DNA of 64,000 bases from contig OW121856.1 of the NCBI GenBank assembly GCA_933228895.1, positions 101,903,027-101,967,026 of the forward strand. Reading direction: 5' to 3'. The DNA comes from Platycnemis pennipes (lineage: Eukaryota; Arthropoda; Insecta; Odonata; Platycnemididae). The notes below the pieces were generated by a model. That model worked only from the letters and a program-made list of their open reading frames with translations, was not told the origin of the DNA and searched no databases. The translations under genes were made by a program, and so were the position numbers. Positions 9,901 through 20,860 of this stretch are shown here, one piece after another. Each line of letters opens with the position of its first letter. Within the stretch, counting starts at the first letter, position 1.

Positions 9901-10488
9901 TAGAGGGTTCACCGAGTAGGGTAAAACCAGAGCCCTCTACATGGCGACTACTCAACTACAAAGTCTCGCTCATTGCTATCGTTATTCTAATCAATTTAAG
10001 AGGTACATAACTGTATGTATGAGGTACATGTATGAGGCACATAACTATATATAACTATGCTATATACAAGAGGCACATAACTATATATAACTATGCTATA
10101 TACAAGAGGCACATAACTAGAACTACATATAACTATGCTATAAATCGTGGTTTTGATATTTTATGATAATGGTTCGATATTTCTATTCCTAACGTCAACA
10201 ATCACATGGATATGTTAACATTTCTCTCACTATAAAACCAAACATATCTTGTCACAGTTGGGATTTTCAGTCTTCCTTGTTGTTTCAATAAAAACACAAA
10301 ATTCACCGCTGCAAGTAGCAGACCTAGCAAACTACAAGAAACTTCTAAATTGTGTCAATTCTTTCAATTAGAAAAATGGAAGCGATAGATATCATTCGTT
10401 CCGTAACGCGAAAAATTCTTCCCCGCCATCTATGGAAACCTTCCAGTACTACATTCAAAACGTTTTGCCTTATGCGGTGAGCCCTCTA
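9901..10488. mobile_element. MITE family 2, copy A (TA-flanked)
   Basis: The left end TAGAGGGTTCACCG and right end CGGTGAGCCCTCTA are inverted and flanked by TA, as in Tc1/mariner-type MITEs. The right half (from about 10190) is colinear with copy B at 16197-16735: ACATTTCTCTCACTAT, CATATCTTGTCACAG, CGTAACGCGAAAAATTCTTC and CCAGTACTACAT. The left terminal part is shortened relative to copy B, and the centre carries the 36-bp tandem repeat. The hAT-like element sits directly against its left end. Confidence 0.7.
10034..10146. repeat. 36-bp minisatellite inside MITE copy A
   Basis: GAGGCACATAAC starts at 10034, 10070 and 10106, giving an exact 36-bp period. The first two units are almost identical and the third is interrupted by GAACTACA. 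The unmultiplied form in copy B reads GCGGCACATAACATATGCTA, so the array grew within this element. Confidence 0.85.
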
Positions 10489-12240
10489 TATTATACTTTT
10501 TCCATGATAATATCCATATAAGTATTTTAATATTGGCACTAAGGCTCATGTGAATCAACCAAGCTGGTAGATGGACAATTTTTAACCTGATCTTAGCAGG
10601 AAGAGGTAGATAAACGGAAGGGGGTAATAAGTAAAGAGAGATCAAAATGGGAAAGTACTCACTGGAGGGGTGCAAGAGAACGAAGAATCGGAAACCGAAG
10701 AGAATGGTTTCCTCCCCATCTGGATTGAAGAAGCATTGAAATGGACGAAGCATCTTTAACAACCAAGGGATATCAAATGGAGTTGCGGTCTTTTTTTATT
10801 TCTTGCTTTTCCAAAACAAGTGGGGCAAGACGAGAATGAGAAAGAGTGGAAGCAGCTGATGGGGATTGGTTGGAGATGCCATGAAGGAAAGGCTGCGGAA
10901 AGGAGATCATTGTTGGCTATCTGAGGCCGATAAATCGCGTCCATTTATTGTAGGGACTAACTCCCCGTTTTGTCATCGGCGAACTGAAAGAGATCGAACG
11001 CACGTGATCGATTGCAAAAGAGAAAAGAATCACAGATACTCCTCCATCTCTCCAATACTGATTGAGAGGGTACCGTTTCCTGGCGTAGGATTCTGGAAGG
11101 GAAATATAAAAACCTACGATACTGTCCCAAAAGTATTGATGCCTGAGAATTTTGCCAAGGTTTATCGAGAAAAGAAAAGGAACTTGTGTAGAATTTGGAT
11201 GGAATGACTGGGCAGGAGATGTGGTGGAGTTAGATTTCTGCGTATGACAGTTGTGTTCTCTATTTGCAAAATCATCAAAATTCATTAGTAGAGATTTTCT
11301 CTACTTATTCGGTTCGCACGGACTGATGGCGTGATTGCGGTTGTGGTAGCCAGGTCAGGAAAAATGAATACCTGGCAATTGGCAAAGGTTGCGGGTTTGA
11401 AGTCTGCCAAGGGTAAAGATATTTTACATCAGCGTTAAAATTAGGACTATCGCTGAATAAGTATTGATACATTGGCTCCGTACATGTATATTAATAAAAT
11501 AACCACACATTGAGCAAATTTTTCATTCATAATGATGATTGTGTCAAAACAAGATCATTTCTGTCACTAAAGAAATTTAAACTTTTTACTACAGCGATCA
11601 CAGGCATCGTATAGAAAGACCAACTATTGGATAACTAACTGGTGGCTATAGCATCAATAATATGTTCTCCATCTGCAAAGTGGCATCATTTTCACACACT
11701 TTCCTATATATCAATCAATTTTTGACTATGTGAAGCAAACAAATGAGCGATTATTTAGGATCGATTCCTTTTACCGTAACTATGTGCATAAAAAGAGAAC
11801 TCATGACGCTAACATAAAATTATCGTTAGTAATATTCCAAATGCTATCAATTCCAATTGCAATCTCACCGTAGTAGCGCTGTGTTCAAGGTACAATGAAA
11901 TGCAATGCAGAGCAATTATATCAAGAAAGCAGAGTCCATTTATGGGGTCTTGAACTTAGAAATTTGCCGAATCACGAAATGAGTCGTAGTCACCACCGGG
12001 TTGAAAGACATAACGATTCAACGCTGTCCTGAAGGTTAAAGATGGAACCATAATGAATTTAGCATTATTTTCTGGCTGTTTACAGAATATAGCTATATAA
12101 CCTGACAAATATTTGGTTTTATAAACACCGGGAAAGCACGTATATACTTTAATGGTTCCCAGTCACGAGATCACAACGATTTTCCATTAGTTCCACCTGG
12201 AAAACCAGCTTCAATCCCCAGGATTATTTCCCATTGACGA
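10489..12240. other. Spacer, no gene recognised
   Basis: Two overlapping open frames of 113 (plus, 10866-11207) and 122 codons (minus, 10917-11285) lie in a purine-rich patch and match no family I know. The rest is ordinary AT-rich sequence. Confidence 0.55.
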
Positions 12241-13080
12241 GCCCACGCAAATCACGAGGTTCGAGCACGTAGTCGTAACCCTTTCTGGAAATAAGTAAGG
12301 GCAAAGGGAGTCGGAGGATAGATGAGAAAAAGGAGGAAGAAGTTGGAGTAGAAAATCTTCCGGATGGTTAATGCGTCGTCCTCCTTGGAAGAAGGCACCG
12401 GATAAGAGGTAAGGAAGATTCCTCCACCCCCACCGCCTCTCGCTGTCTCTCTCCCCCCACCCTCCCTCCCTCCCACCCCCTGCTGGGCACATACGGAGTC
12501 CGGCCTGCGAGGGATATTTGTAGTCGAGGACAGGCGAGGAGTGGGAAGGAAGGGGGAAGTAGGCATCTCCCCACCCCACTGGTTGCGGGAGAGAGGAAGG
12601 GGATGATGTGGTTCGGGTAACAGGATTGAGTAGGTGCCGGGCCGAGTCGCTGTCAGATGGATGCCGTGAGCGTCATCAACATGCCAGGAACGGAGAAGGG
12701 AGGACCGTGTAACTTGGTGAAGTGTAGCGCATCTTGTAATCTTCAGATGCTCTCTTCTTTTTGCGCGCTTCCCCACACCAGGCAACCTCCTTCCAGACCC
12801 TGCTCGCATCCTCCTCACCTCTCCATCACGCAGATTACCCATACCCGACGCTCTTAAACCACGAGACAAGTTCTCTCCCTCTCCCCATTCCCGCTACAAG
12901 CCCGCTCGACCATCCCCTACCCTCGGGAAACTTCTCATCTTCCCTTCACCTACCCCCCCATTTGTACGCCCTCGCATCCCTTTACGTCTTCCTCCTCCCA
13001 GCCCTCCCAACTCCTTCCCGAGATCCTCGAGATACTCTCTAACCCCTCATGCTCCCCCTCTTTCCCTCACCGAAGTGAGG
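12241..13080. other. Alternating purine and pyrimidine tracts
   Basis: The plus strand is G/A-rich at about 12290-12400, C/T-rich at 12420-12480, G/A-rich again at 12530-12610 and C/T-rich at 12770-13060. Frames of up to 205 codons on both strands are low in complexity and shadow one another, so I do not call them genes. Confidence 0.65.
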
Positions 13081-14990
13081 AGAACATTCTTTCCACGGTC
13101 GAGGAAAGAGGAAGAAGACTGGCTTCCTCCGGAACGGTCGCCGAATATGAGCGGTCCAGAAAAATCGTCGTCCGCCTCTTTGATTGTGATGCGACAGGGT
13201 TTCGGGGAAACTCCAGCGTGCATCTCTTGAAACGGGGTGGCCCTTAACTCACTTAGGACGACTCCCCAGGGGGGAGGAATGGGAGACTTTGAACCGGAGG
13301 GTAGGTACTATTTGGAATCCAACGTGGGATGAGTTCATCATGCAAAAAGCTTCAAGCGTCAAAAGTCACCACAGAAATAGCCACCGACGCTAATGCATAT
13401 TCAAGGATTGCGAACGTTACTTGCTACAAGGAGCTAATTAATGCATTATTAGCTATTTATCTATTATTCTCCACCACGCTTCATTATTTCTTCATTAAAC
13501 ATATTGGTAGGTATATATTTGCGCCTTGTTTCCGTCGATAGTGGAGCAGATATGTTCCTAATGTGGCAAAATCATCATATTTCAGTTCAAATGACCTAAA
13601 TTTTCTCTGAAAATTTATTAATATTGTTGGCTTCTACGAATTTGAGTGAGCATATTTCTTTAACCTGTTATGCAACATGTAACGATTAATGCAAAATGAA
13701 ATTAAATCGCCGAAAACCTCAAAATTAGTTTCTAATATAGGTGAAAGGCGAGATAAGGTGGACAGAGCAAATTATTAAAAACGCTTCTCAAAGTCTTGTA
13801 AGTAATTCATTTAAATAAATAAACCTAATTTAAACTGATGTAATTCGATGGGATTAAGCGGCATGATGCCCATTAAGCCCATGATCATATCACTAATTCT
13901 GCTGTTAGTTTGTGCGTGGATTGTTGGAGCAATGGCTAACATCTGCCAATTACATTTATGTCACTCTTACTAAAAACTTGGTATCCCCAACTATCTTGCC
14001 CTATTATCAGGCATGCGAAGCTATTGATCTGTTAATTCTATGATATTTTTTTAACATGGATAAATATTATTCATGTATACTCAATTATATGTTTAATAAA
14101 CATAACTTTTATTTATATTATTATCTTAATATTCAAATATTTAAAGATTATCTTCAGCATCAAACGGCTTCAAATAGTGTACCGAAAATAAATTCCTTTA
14201 TTTTCTGCATAAGCCACTATACTTGTTTTAAGCTAGATTTACCTTTTTCACGAGGTGTATAATTTGGTTCTAATGTTTTTTTAACTTTCACTATCGCAAA
14301 ATATATTCATTTTTTAAACTCTTAAAGAAAAATTTAATTTGAATCCTTGTGAAACAGTGCATTAAAAACGGGATGTAAAAAGTATAAAATTTAATGAATT
14401 TTTTTAATTCCATGTTTTAAAATTATAATCGTAAGGCGTATAATTATAAAAGCCGATTAAATGATCCCTTGATTCTATATGCACTCTTAATTATTTCCCT
14501 AAAAATAACTCTCACCCCTTTTTCCAGTGTTTGAACCATTTTGTGGAGCGAATTTAAACATGAGAAATTTTTACGATTCCTCTATTATTCTAAATTATGA
14601 CTCGATAATAAAATAAATAATACTATATTTCGTATTTTAAACACAAATTAGGTACACTCGGATTAACTAAAGTAATTATGAGGTGCAAGAGCTCATTATT
14701 ATTTAATAATAAATTATCAAGAATGAGAAGGAATTAGTACTTTTAAACTTGAAAAATACAATACTATTTTTGTAGGATATTTTTCAATGTTGAGCTAGTC
14801 ATTTCATATTATAAAACGAACCAAACTCTGGTTTTCCACGTACTTATTAAGGAAAAAAACCTTGAATGTACGCGTCAGCTATTGCTCTTGGAGTAGTCTT
14901 GCTGGTACACTCGAAATATAAGAAACGAAAGGGAGAAATTTTCGGAAAGCATCTCATCCATTGTAGTCTCAACAATCTCCTCCCCCTTCG
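13081..14990. other. CpG-containing shoulder, then AT-rich spacer
   Basis: 13081-13330 keeps many CG steps. After that the sequence is strongly AT-rich with only frames under 75 codons. Small AT palindromes such as ATTATTATTTAATAATAA (14696-14713) are present. No coding signal seen. Confidence 0.55.
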
Positions 14991-15900
14991 AGAAACCTCT
15001 TGCCCTCTTCTTTATTTCCCCAAATTGGATCTCATTTCTGCCCTCTCCTAGACGTTGTGACCCTACCTATTCCCCACCCACCCCTCTTCCCTTCCCTTTT
15101 CTTCGCCTGCATCTTCATCCCCCACTTGGTCTCCCCTTCCCGCCGACCACAAACTCGCAAGCACATTCCGGTCCGCCTCTCCACGCGCACGCACGCACAG
15201 AAGCACACACACACACACGCACGTACACACTTCCTTCTCTCCACACCTCTCTCATTCCTCTCCCTTCTCCTCCTCTCTCTATCTCCCTCTCTCTCTCTCT
15301 CATCCTCCACTTTCCTTCCTTCTCTCTTGTCCTCTCTTCCGCCCCGTTTCGTCCCAGGACCCCGAAAACTCACCCTTCCCATCCAATCCACTCATTCCTC
15401 CTCCTTGAAGATCCCATTCAACTCGGAGCCCGGGAATTTTTCTCGGTCTAAAGCATTTCTCTCCTGTTCTCTCCGAGGCCCATTCCTGGCTGGCTCCCGC
15501 CCCCTTTTACACTGATGTCAGACAAGAGTCTTGGAAGGAGGCAGGCAGGGGCTAGTGGCTTTTGAGGTCTTGGGCATTCGGTACCTTCGGGGCGGGTGGG
15601 GACTCTTGGAAGGAGAAGACGAAAGCCAGGAGCGGTTGGCAGGGGGGGCGGGGGGGGAGGGGGTCTTAGTTTGTGGAAAGGTTCCGTGCGGTGGAAGTTG
15701 TGTTGGTTGGGGAGAGGGCTGTTGGTTTGTATAAAAGGGAGGGTGTAGTATGCGCGGGATATGAGAAGGGATGAAAGGTTTTAAAGGGAGTAGGATGGAG
15801 AAGATGGGGGAATAAGGATCTCACTGCGTGGGTGAGGGTTTTGGAACGACGAGTGATGAACATGGACGATGGATGATAATGAATGCCTGGAGCTCGTGTG
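14991..15900. repeat. C/T tract switching to G/A tract, with CA and CT runs
   Basis: The plus strand is pyrimidine-rich to about 15510 and purine-rich (G-dominated) from about 15525 to 15860. Inside lie CA/CG dinucleotide runs (about 15187-15230) and a CT run (about 15286-15301). The 171-codon plus and 119-codon minus frames here are compositional artefacts. Confidence 0.75.
15642..15663 (+). other. G-quadruplex-prone run
   Basis: Runs of 7, 9 and 5 G are separated by single C and A bases. Long adjacent G-runs like this can form quadruplexes; this is a sequence-based expectation only. Confidence 0.55.
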
Positions 15901-16062
15901 CTGCCAAGTATTAACTGCAATAATTACGCACCCATATGAGAGCTATGGGGAAACTACAATGATGCTTTCCTCTAGGAAGATGAAGGCGAGGCCAAATGTA
16001 AACAATAAGATGACATAAACTTTAGTAGACTGAGCACTCAACGTATTTTGGAGAAGGGTGGA

Positions 16063-16134
16063 CGTAATACTAAATATATAAATAGATTTTCGTAGGTGAA
16101 AGAAGCATTTACTGAGAAGAGAGAACTTGCCAAC
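16063..16134. repeat. 70-bp direct repeat, left of MITE copy B
   Basis: It contains GGTGAAAGAAGCATTTACTG and AGAAGAGAGAACTTGCCAAC, repeated with few changes at 16753-16822. Shorter pieces (AGGGTGGACGTA) recur at 16055 and 16159. Confidence 0.65.
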
Positions 16135-16196
16135 TTATTCGAGCTTCATTTCGGAGGAGGGTGGACGTAGTATCATAAAGTAAGTATATCTTAATA

Positions 16197-16735
16197 TAGA
16201 GGGCTCACTACATAGGGCATAATTTTTATACGTTTAAGACGTAGTACTGGAAGGTTTCCATAGATGGCGAGGGAAGAATTTATCGCGTTTCGTCACAAAT
16301 GATATAGGTAGGTCGCTTTCATTGCTTTTGTTTTTCGAATCGAATTATGCGGCACATAACATATGCTAGTGTTGTAGTTGTGTTATTTTATTATAATGAC
16401 GCGATTTGCCTTTATCGGTTTATATTATAATGATGCGGTATGCCTAACATCGACATTCACATGGATAAGTCAACATTTCTCTCACTATTAAAGCAATCAT
16501 ATCTTGTCACAGTAGGGATTCCTTGTTGTATCATTAAAAACGCAAAATCCACCACTGTAAGGAGCAGATTACAAGACACTTCTCGATTGCACCACTTAAA
16601 TGGATTGGAAAAATGGAACAGATAAATATCGATTGTGACGTAACGCGAAAAATTCTTCCCTTGCCATCTATGGAAACTTCCAGTACTACATCTAAAACGT
16701 ATAGCAATTATGCCCAATGCGCTGAGCACTCCTAT
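16197..16735. mobile_element. MITE family 2, copy B
   Basis: Terminal inverted repeats of roughly 100 bp carry GTAGTACTGGAAGGTTTCCA and CATAGATGGCGAGGGAAGAA on the left and their complements on the right (near 16645-16690). The ends read TATAGAGGGCTCAC and, inward from the right, TATAGGAGTGCTCAG, consistent with TA target sites. The 530-bp length leaves no transposase. It is the more complete of the two family members in the window. Confidence 0.75.
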
Positions 16736-16752
16736 ATTTAACTTAATCTATG

Positions 16753-16822
16753 GTAGTATTAAAGATATAGAGAGATTTGCGTCGGTGAAAGAAGAATTAA
16801 CTGAGAAGAGAGAAATTGCAAC
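16753..16822. repeat. 70-bp direct repeat, right of MITE copy B
   Basis: This partner of 16063-16134 has GGTGAAAGAAGAATTAACTG and AGAAGAGAGAAATTGCAAC. The MITE therefore lies between, or inside, a local duplication. Confidence 0.65.
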
Positions 16823-18860
16823 ATGGACCCTGGGTAAAAATGTTAACAACAGGTTCGAAATTAATTTTCCCTGGATCTTTAATGGTTGCGGATCATGAGA
16901 CTTAGTCAGGGAGGTGAAGAGATTGGATAACCTCTAGATGTAGGTATCCAGAAGAATGGAGAAGAAAGGAAGCGAAAGGAGGTAAGTGCAAAAATGCTGG
17001 GAGTGGTTGGAGGGGAGATGACGTTTCTACGATGAGTAGGGAGCTAGGAGGGTTAGGAGACATAGGAGGATGGATCAAGTGAAAAGAGTTTGTGCTGGGG
17101 AGGAGAGGAAAGAGCTGTTTGTGGACATGATGAAGGGAGAAAGGGCATGTTCGGAAATAATTGAGAAGGAGTGAACGCAAATAAATACTCAGAATGATCC
17201 AAAAGTAGTTTATGTGGTTGATTAAAACCTACGCTGATCGGTGGAGGAAGCACTGATCTAGTCTAGCTCAGAGTCCTTTGGATTGCCAAATAATAATTGT
17301 GAGGGAGCAGTGTGGAGAATGCCTTCTAATGGACTCTTGGAGGGTATTGCCATTGTGATCTAGATAAAAGACCATATTTCACGACGCCATTGATTTCTTT
17401 CGACAACGTGGGTGAGATTTTTTTTACAGAAAGAAATGTTGACCAATTTGAGGGGGTGTTGGGAAACGGATATTAAAAAATCCGGTGTGGTGTTTGTTGA
17501 CATAGTTCTGAAAGGGTTACGTTTAAGGGCAAAAATGAAAGCATCCTAGAAATATACCTATGAAATGATATGGAGTAGGATAAATGAGTTACAAAAATGG
17601 AAACATGTGTGTTCTCATCATGCAAGGGGAAGAAAATAGTTGATCGAGGAAATTTGGAGGGAGGGTGTTCGTATCAGTTTAATGGAGAAAATAATGTATT
17701 TTCGCTATGAATAGAGTCATAGCTAGTGATAGGAGAACGGCGATCCTTCTAAATCGGATGTCGGACGAGATCAGAAAGTCAATGGCATATTTATTTTCCC
17801 TGAAATAAAGGGTAACTTCCCAGATATCATTTTATCAAATCTTCGGATCTTTACCGATTCTAACATTGAAATTCCTCACATAAAATATATAGCCTGGTGT
17901 TGGTAAAAAACGGATAATGGTACATTTCTATCGCAAATTATTGTTGAATTTTAGATACATAAAATTAATGGAATCGAATTCCTATCAGGTAGGGGCTGAT
18001 TTAGCTTACCATACCTTCTTAAAAGAGAATTTTCTAAGGAGTATATCACTGTCAAATTAGAAAAGTATGGTGCCAAATGGTGTTGTTTCATTAGTAGCAG
18101 ATGTTTTTACAATAAATTTAATTTAAATGATCAAATATTTTCCTTATTCTCATCTTCTTGAAGGCTGACGCTGTAGGATTTTCTCCTAAGGGGAAAAAGA
18201 TAGTGACTCAAACTTACCAGTGGTAGGTAGAATTTGGAGCCCTATATTTGGAAGGAAGTGCACCTCCTATCTTGCCCAACATATCTCAGCGGCAGGGGGA
18301 GGAATTAGAGTTGCCAGAATATAGCGGGCCTTTCTCCGTTCCGTCTCAAAACTCAAGGCAATTTATGGCTGACAAGGAAATGATTCGAAATCTAAAAAAA
18401 CAGAGAACAGGGGTAAATATATATGATATCTAATCCCTTCAAAGGTATTAAGCTATGATAAGGTGAACATTTTTCATTTATTTCTACACAAACAAATGTT
18501 TCATAATGTCCCTACCATGGCTGAAAGAAATAACACCCATATCAAGTGAAAAGATAGACATTTAATTTTACTTATAGATGGGGTTGAGTCACATAAGGGC
18601 ATATCGATAACTTTTAAACAAATATTTCCAGGTATAAGATGCTAAGATAGAGCTTTGAAATTTCCCCCATGTTCAATCATATGACCTTAAGGCATATCAT
18701 ATCCTTATGATAACGTCACATTATACCCCGCTTACAATTAAAACATAATTAAAAATTATTTAACAAAGAGTTTTAAGCTTTAGAATTTCCTACTGAGCAA
18801 TTGAATTTCGTAATCAATCTAAAGACGGGAAATAAGTAAAATTCGATGCTTAAAGCACAT
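16823..18860. other. Spacer, no gene recognised
   Basis: A mildly purine-rich stretch (16910-17180) gives a 92-codon minus-strand frame with biased composition. The remainder is AT-rich with no recognisable protein or RNA. Confidence 0.55.
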
Positions 18861-18957
18861 TGGCAATTTTCCACAAAATAAACATTTTCCAACACAAATA
18901 TTAATTTCCACAACACAAATAAACTGGCATCAAAGTTTATTTATTGGAAAATTGCCA
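18861..18957. repeat. Inverted repeat, 23-bp arms
   Basis: TGGCAATTTTCC at 18861 pairs with GGAAAATTGCCA ending at 18957; the arms match at 21 of 23 positions. The 51-base loop contains a near-direct repeat (TTTCCAACACAAAT and TTTCCACAACACAAAT). No terminal duplication was seen. Confidence 0.65.
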
Positions 18958-19069
18958 GTATTCTTTAATTATGTTATTCCACCACATCACACCTGAAAAG
19001 ACGTTTTAAAATTTTGTGCAAGAAAAATCTGTAAAAAACTACACCTGAATTCTTTTTCCTGCTGTTAAA

Positions 19070-19130
19070 TCATCATCATTACAAGTTAACAATCCTAAGA
19101 TTGGTTTAACGCAGTTCTCCACTCGATTCT
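19070..19130 (-). mobile_element. RTE-like 3'-end remnant
   Basis: On the minus strand it reads AGAATCGAGTGGAGAACTGC then AAACCAATCTTAGGATTGTT and ends in a GATGATGA tail. It is only the last 60 bases of the family. Confidence 0.65.
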
Positions 19131-19419
19131 AGTAAATTTTCCATATTAGATTCCTTATGTTTCATGATACCGCAGAGACAATAAACCTAGTTCGTTGGAT
19201 ATAGGAACATTATAATTGCTTTAATTGTAGGTCTTCAATGCTGGGTCACGTTCTATGCTACTTGCATGCACACACACCAGAGGGTGTGCAGATGGACAGG
19301 CTAAAGTCGGATGCTAATTGGTGCAAACGGGAATTGGTTTTTTTCCAAGAAAATAAAAGAAGGCATCTGGGATTAAAACGACTACCGATTTAACGGCTCT
19401 CATAATTGGTATCCAAGGA

Positions 19420-20200
19420 GGAATCCGAACGCGAACCTGGTTTCCTCCTGCCCCTTAATCCTTTCTCTCTCTCTTTCTCTAACCCCTCCCCTGTCTCCTT
19501 AAACGCACAATAAAATCCGCCTCCTCCTTTTCCACCACTCCCATAAACGTCATCCCCCTCCTTGCAAAATCTCCAACCTTTTCTTTGCATACCAAACCCT
19601 ACCTCTCTCTCTCCTCATCCCCACAATGGCTGAACCCTATCAACTTCCCTTCATCAGGGGAGAGAAGGTGAGGGAAGAATGAGGGAGTAAAAAATATAGT
19701 ACCTACCCCGTCCGAGCCACCCCTTCCAATTTCTTTTCACTCCTGGCTCTGCAAATTTATTACGAACCACTTAATCTCAATCTGATTTTAGCGACGTCCG
19801 TGGTCTTTTACGCGGGTCGGGTGCGCCTCGCCGATTTCATTTATTTCTTTAAGTCCTACCCCCTCCGTTTCTTCTTCGTTTTCTTCTTCTTCCCCTTACT
19901 CCCAACTCCTCCTCTTTTTTCCGCAGCCCGCTGTCTACTCCGAGGAAGCCTTCCCCGACAACCTTTCCCTCCTCCTTTGCATATCAGCTACTTGAGATCT
20001 TCACCCTCTCTCAGGACACGACGAAGTTCCCGCAATTCCTCACTCTCCTGTTTTGCCGGCCCTTGCGCCAGGCCTCGGCCGCGGCGGTAGGAGGGGTGGA
20101 GATTTCATCGGGAGCAGACGGGCACTGCCCATGACGACGTGAGGTGAGCGAGGAGGGAAGACAAGGGGAGAGGTCGTGAGTGTTAACTACGGCGCCCCAA
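19420..20200. other. Pyrimidine-rich, partly CpG-dense tract
   Basis: The plus strand is C/T-rich at 19430-19640 and 19850-20000. 20010-20200 is GC-rich with many CG steps (GCCTCGGCCGCGGCGG). Frames of 96 and 77 codons are low in complexity. A promoter-like CpG cluster is possible, but no TATA element, exon or splice pattern supports a gene. Confidence 0.5.
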
Positions 20201-20386
20201 CTCACTTTTTTTAATGCTTCACCAGAGGCGAATTGTCTTAGCAAAAAACATTATTCAGAATAAAATTTCGTTAATTAATAAGAAAGGGATATCCCTGCAC
20301 TCATTTTGAATTTATCGTGTCATTCACGACTTAAACAGTATTTTTACTTGATAAAGAGCTAATGAATTTATTATTTTCAAAAGTAC

Positions 20387-20660
20387 GATCGGCCATATAT
20401 TAGAGGTACTAAAAAATAACACTCTTTTGCATTTAATTTCATATTTTTCACTATTTCACCATTTATAAATAAGAAATAATGTGAATATTACCAAAAGGGT
20501 TCAATGAGTTATATATTAAAGCAATAAAAATGCTACTCTTTCACATTTCACTTCATATTTTCCACTATTTTTTACTTCATTTATAAGAAATAAGTGATTA
20601 TTTAAAAAAATATAATCGGTAATATATTAGAGCTATTAAAAAAATTACTCATTTACATTC
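20387..20660. repeat. Imperfect tandem repeat, 110-116 bp unit
   Basis: TATATTAGAG-type anchors fall at about 20397, 20513 and 20623. Between them CATTTAATTTCATATTTTTC and its variants, and ATTTATAA then GAAATAA, recur. Two full units and one partial, diverged. Confidence 0.65.
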
Positions 20661-20778
20661 AAGTGCGATATTTGGTTGGATGATCTGCTAAAACCTAAAT
20701 CAGCTGTTAAAAAGGGTTTAATTATTATCCTAACTTCGTGCTCTACCGTTTGGGGTAGGTTTTAATAGATTTTTTTTT

Positions 20779-20860
20779 TACAATTTAATCGGCCGCATCT
20801 TGAGACATGATGGCCTGATGAAGACAATCGTTGGAGGACAAGTAGACGAGAAGAACGGCA
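20779..20860 (+). mobile_element. RTE-like internal fragment
   Basis: Translated it reads NLIGRILRHDGLMKTIVGGQ, the histidine-rich block near the end of the polymerase. It lacks the 3' tail, and no target-site duplication was found. Confidence 0.65.

Noticed and set aside
12252..12869. 205-codon open frame on the minus strand
   Set aside because: It spans alternating purine/pyrimidine tracts that lack stop codons by composition; the product is low in complexity and overlaps equally long frames in other phases.
15000..15515. 171-codon serine-, leucine- and proline-rich frame
   Set aside because: It is a translation of CT and CA repeats and a C/T tract.
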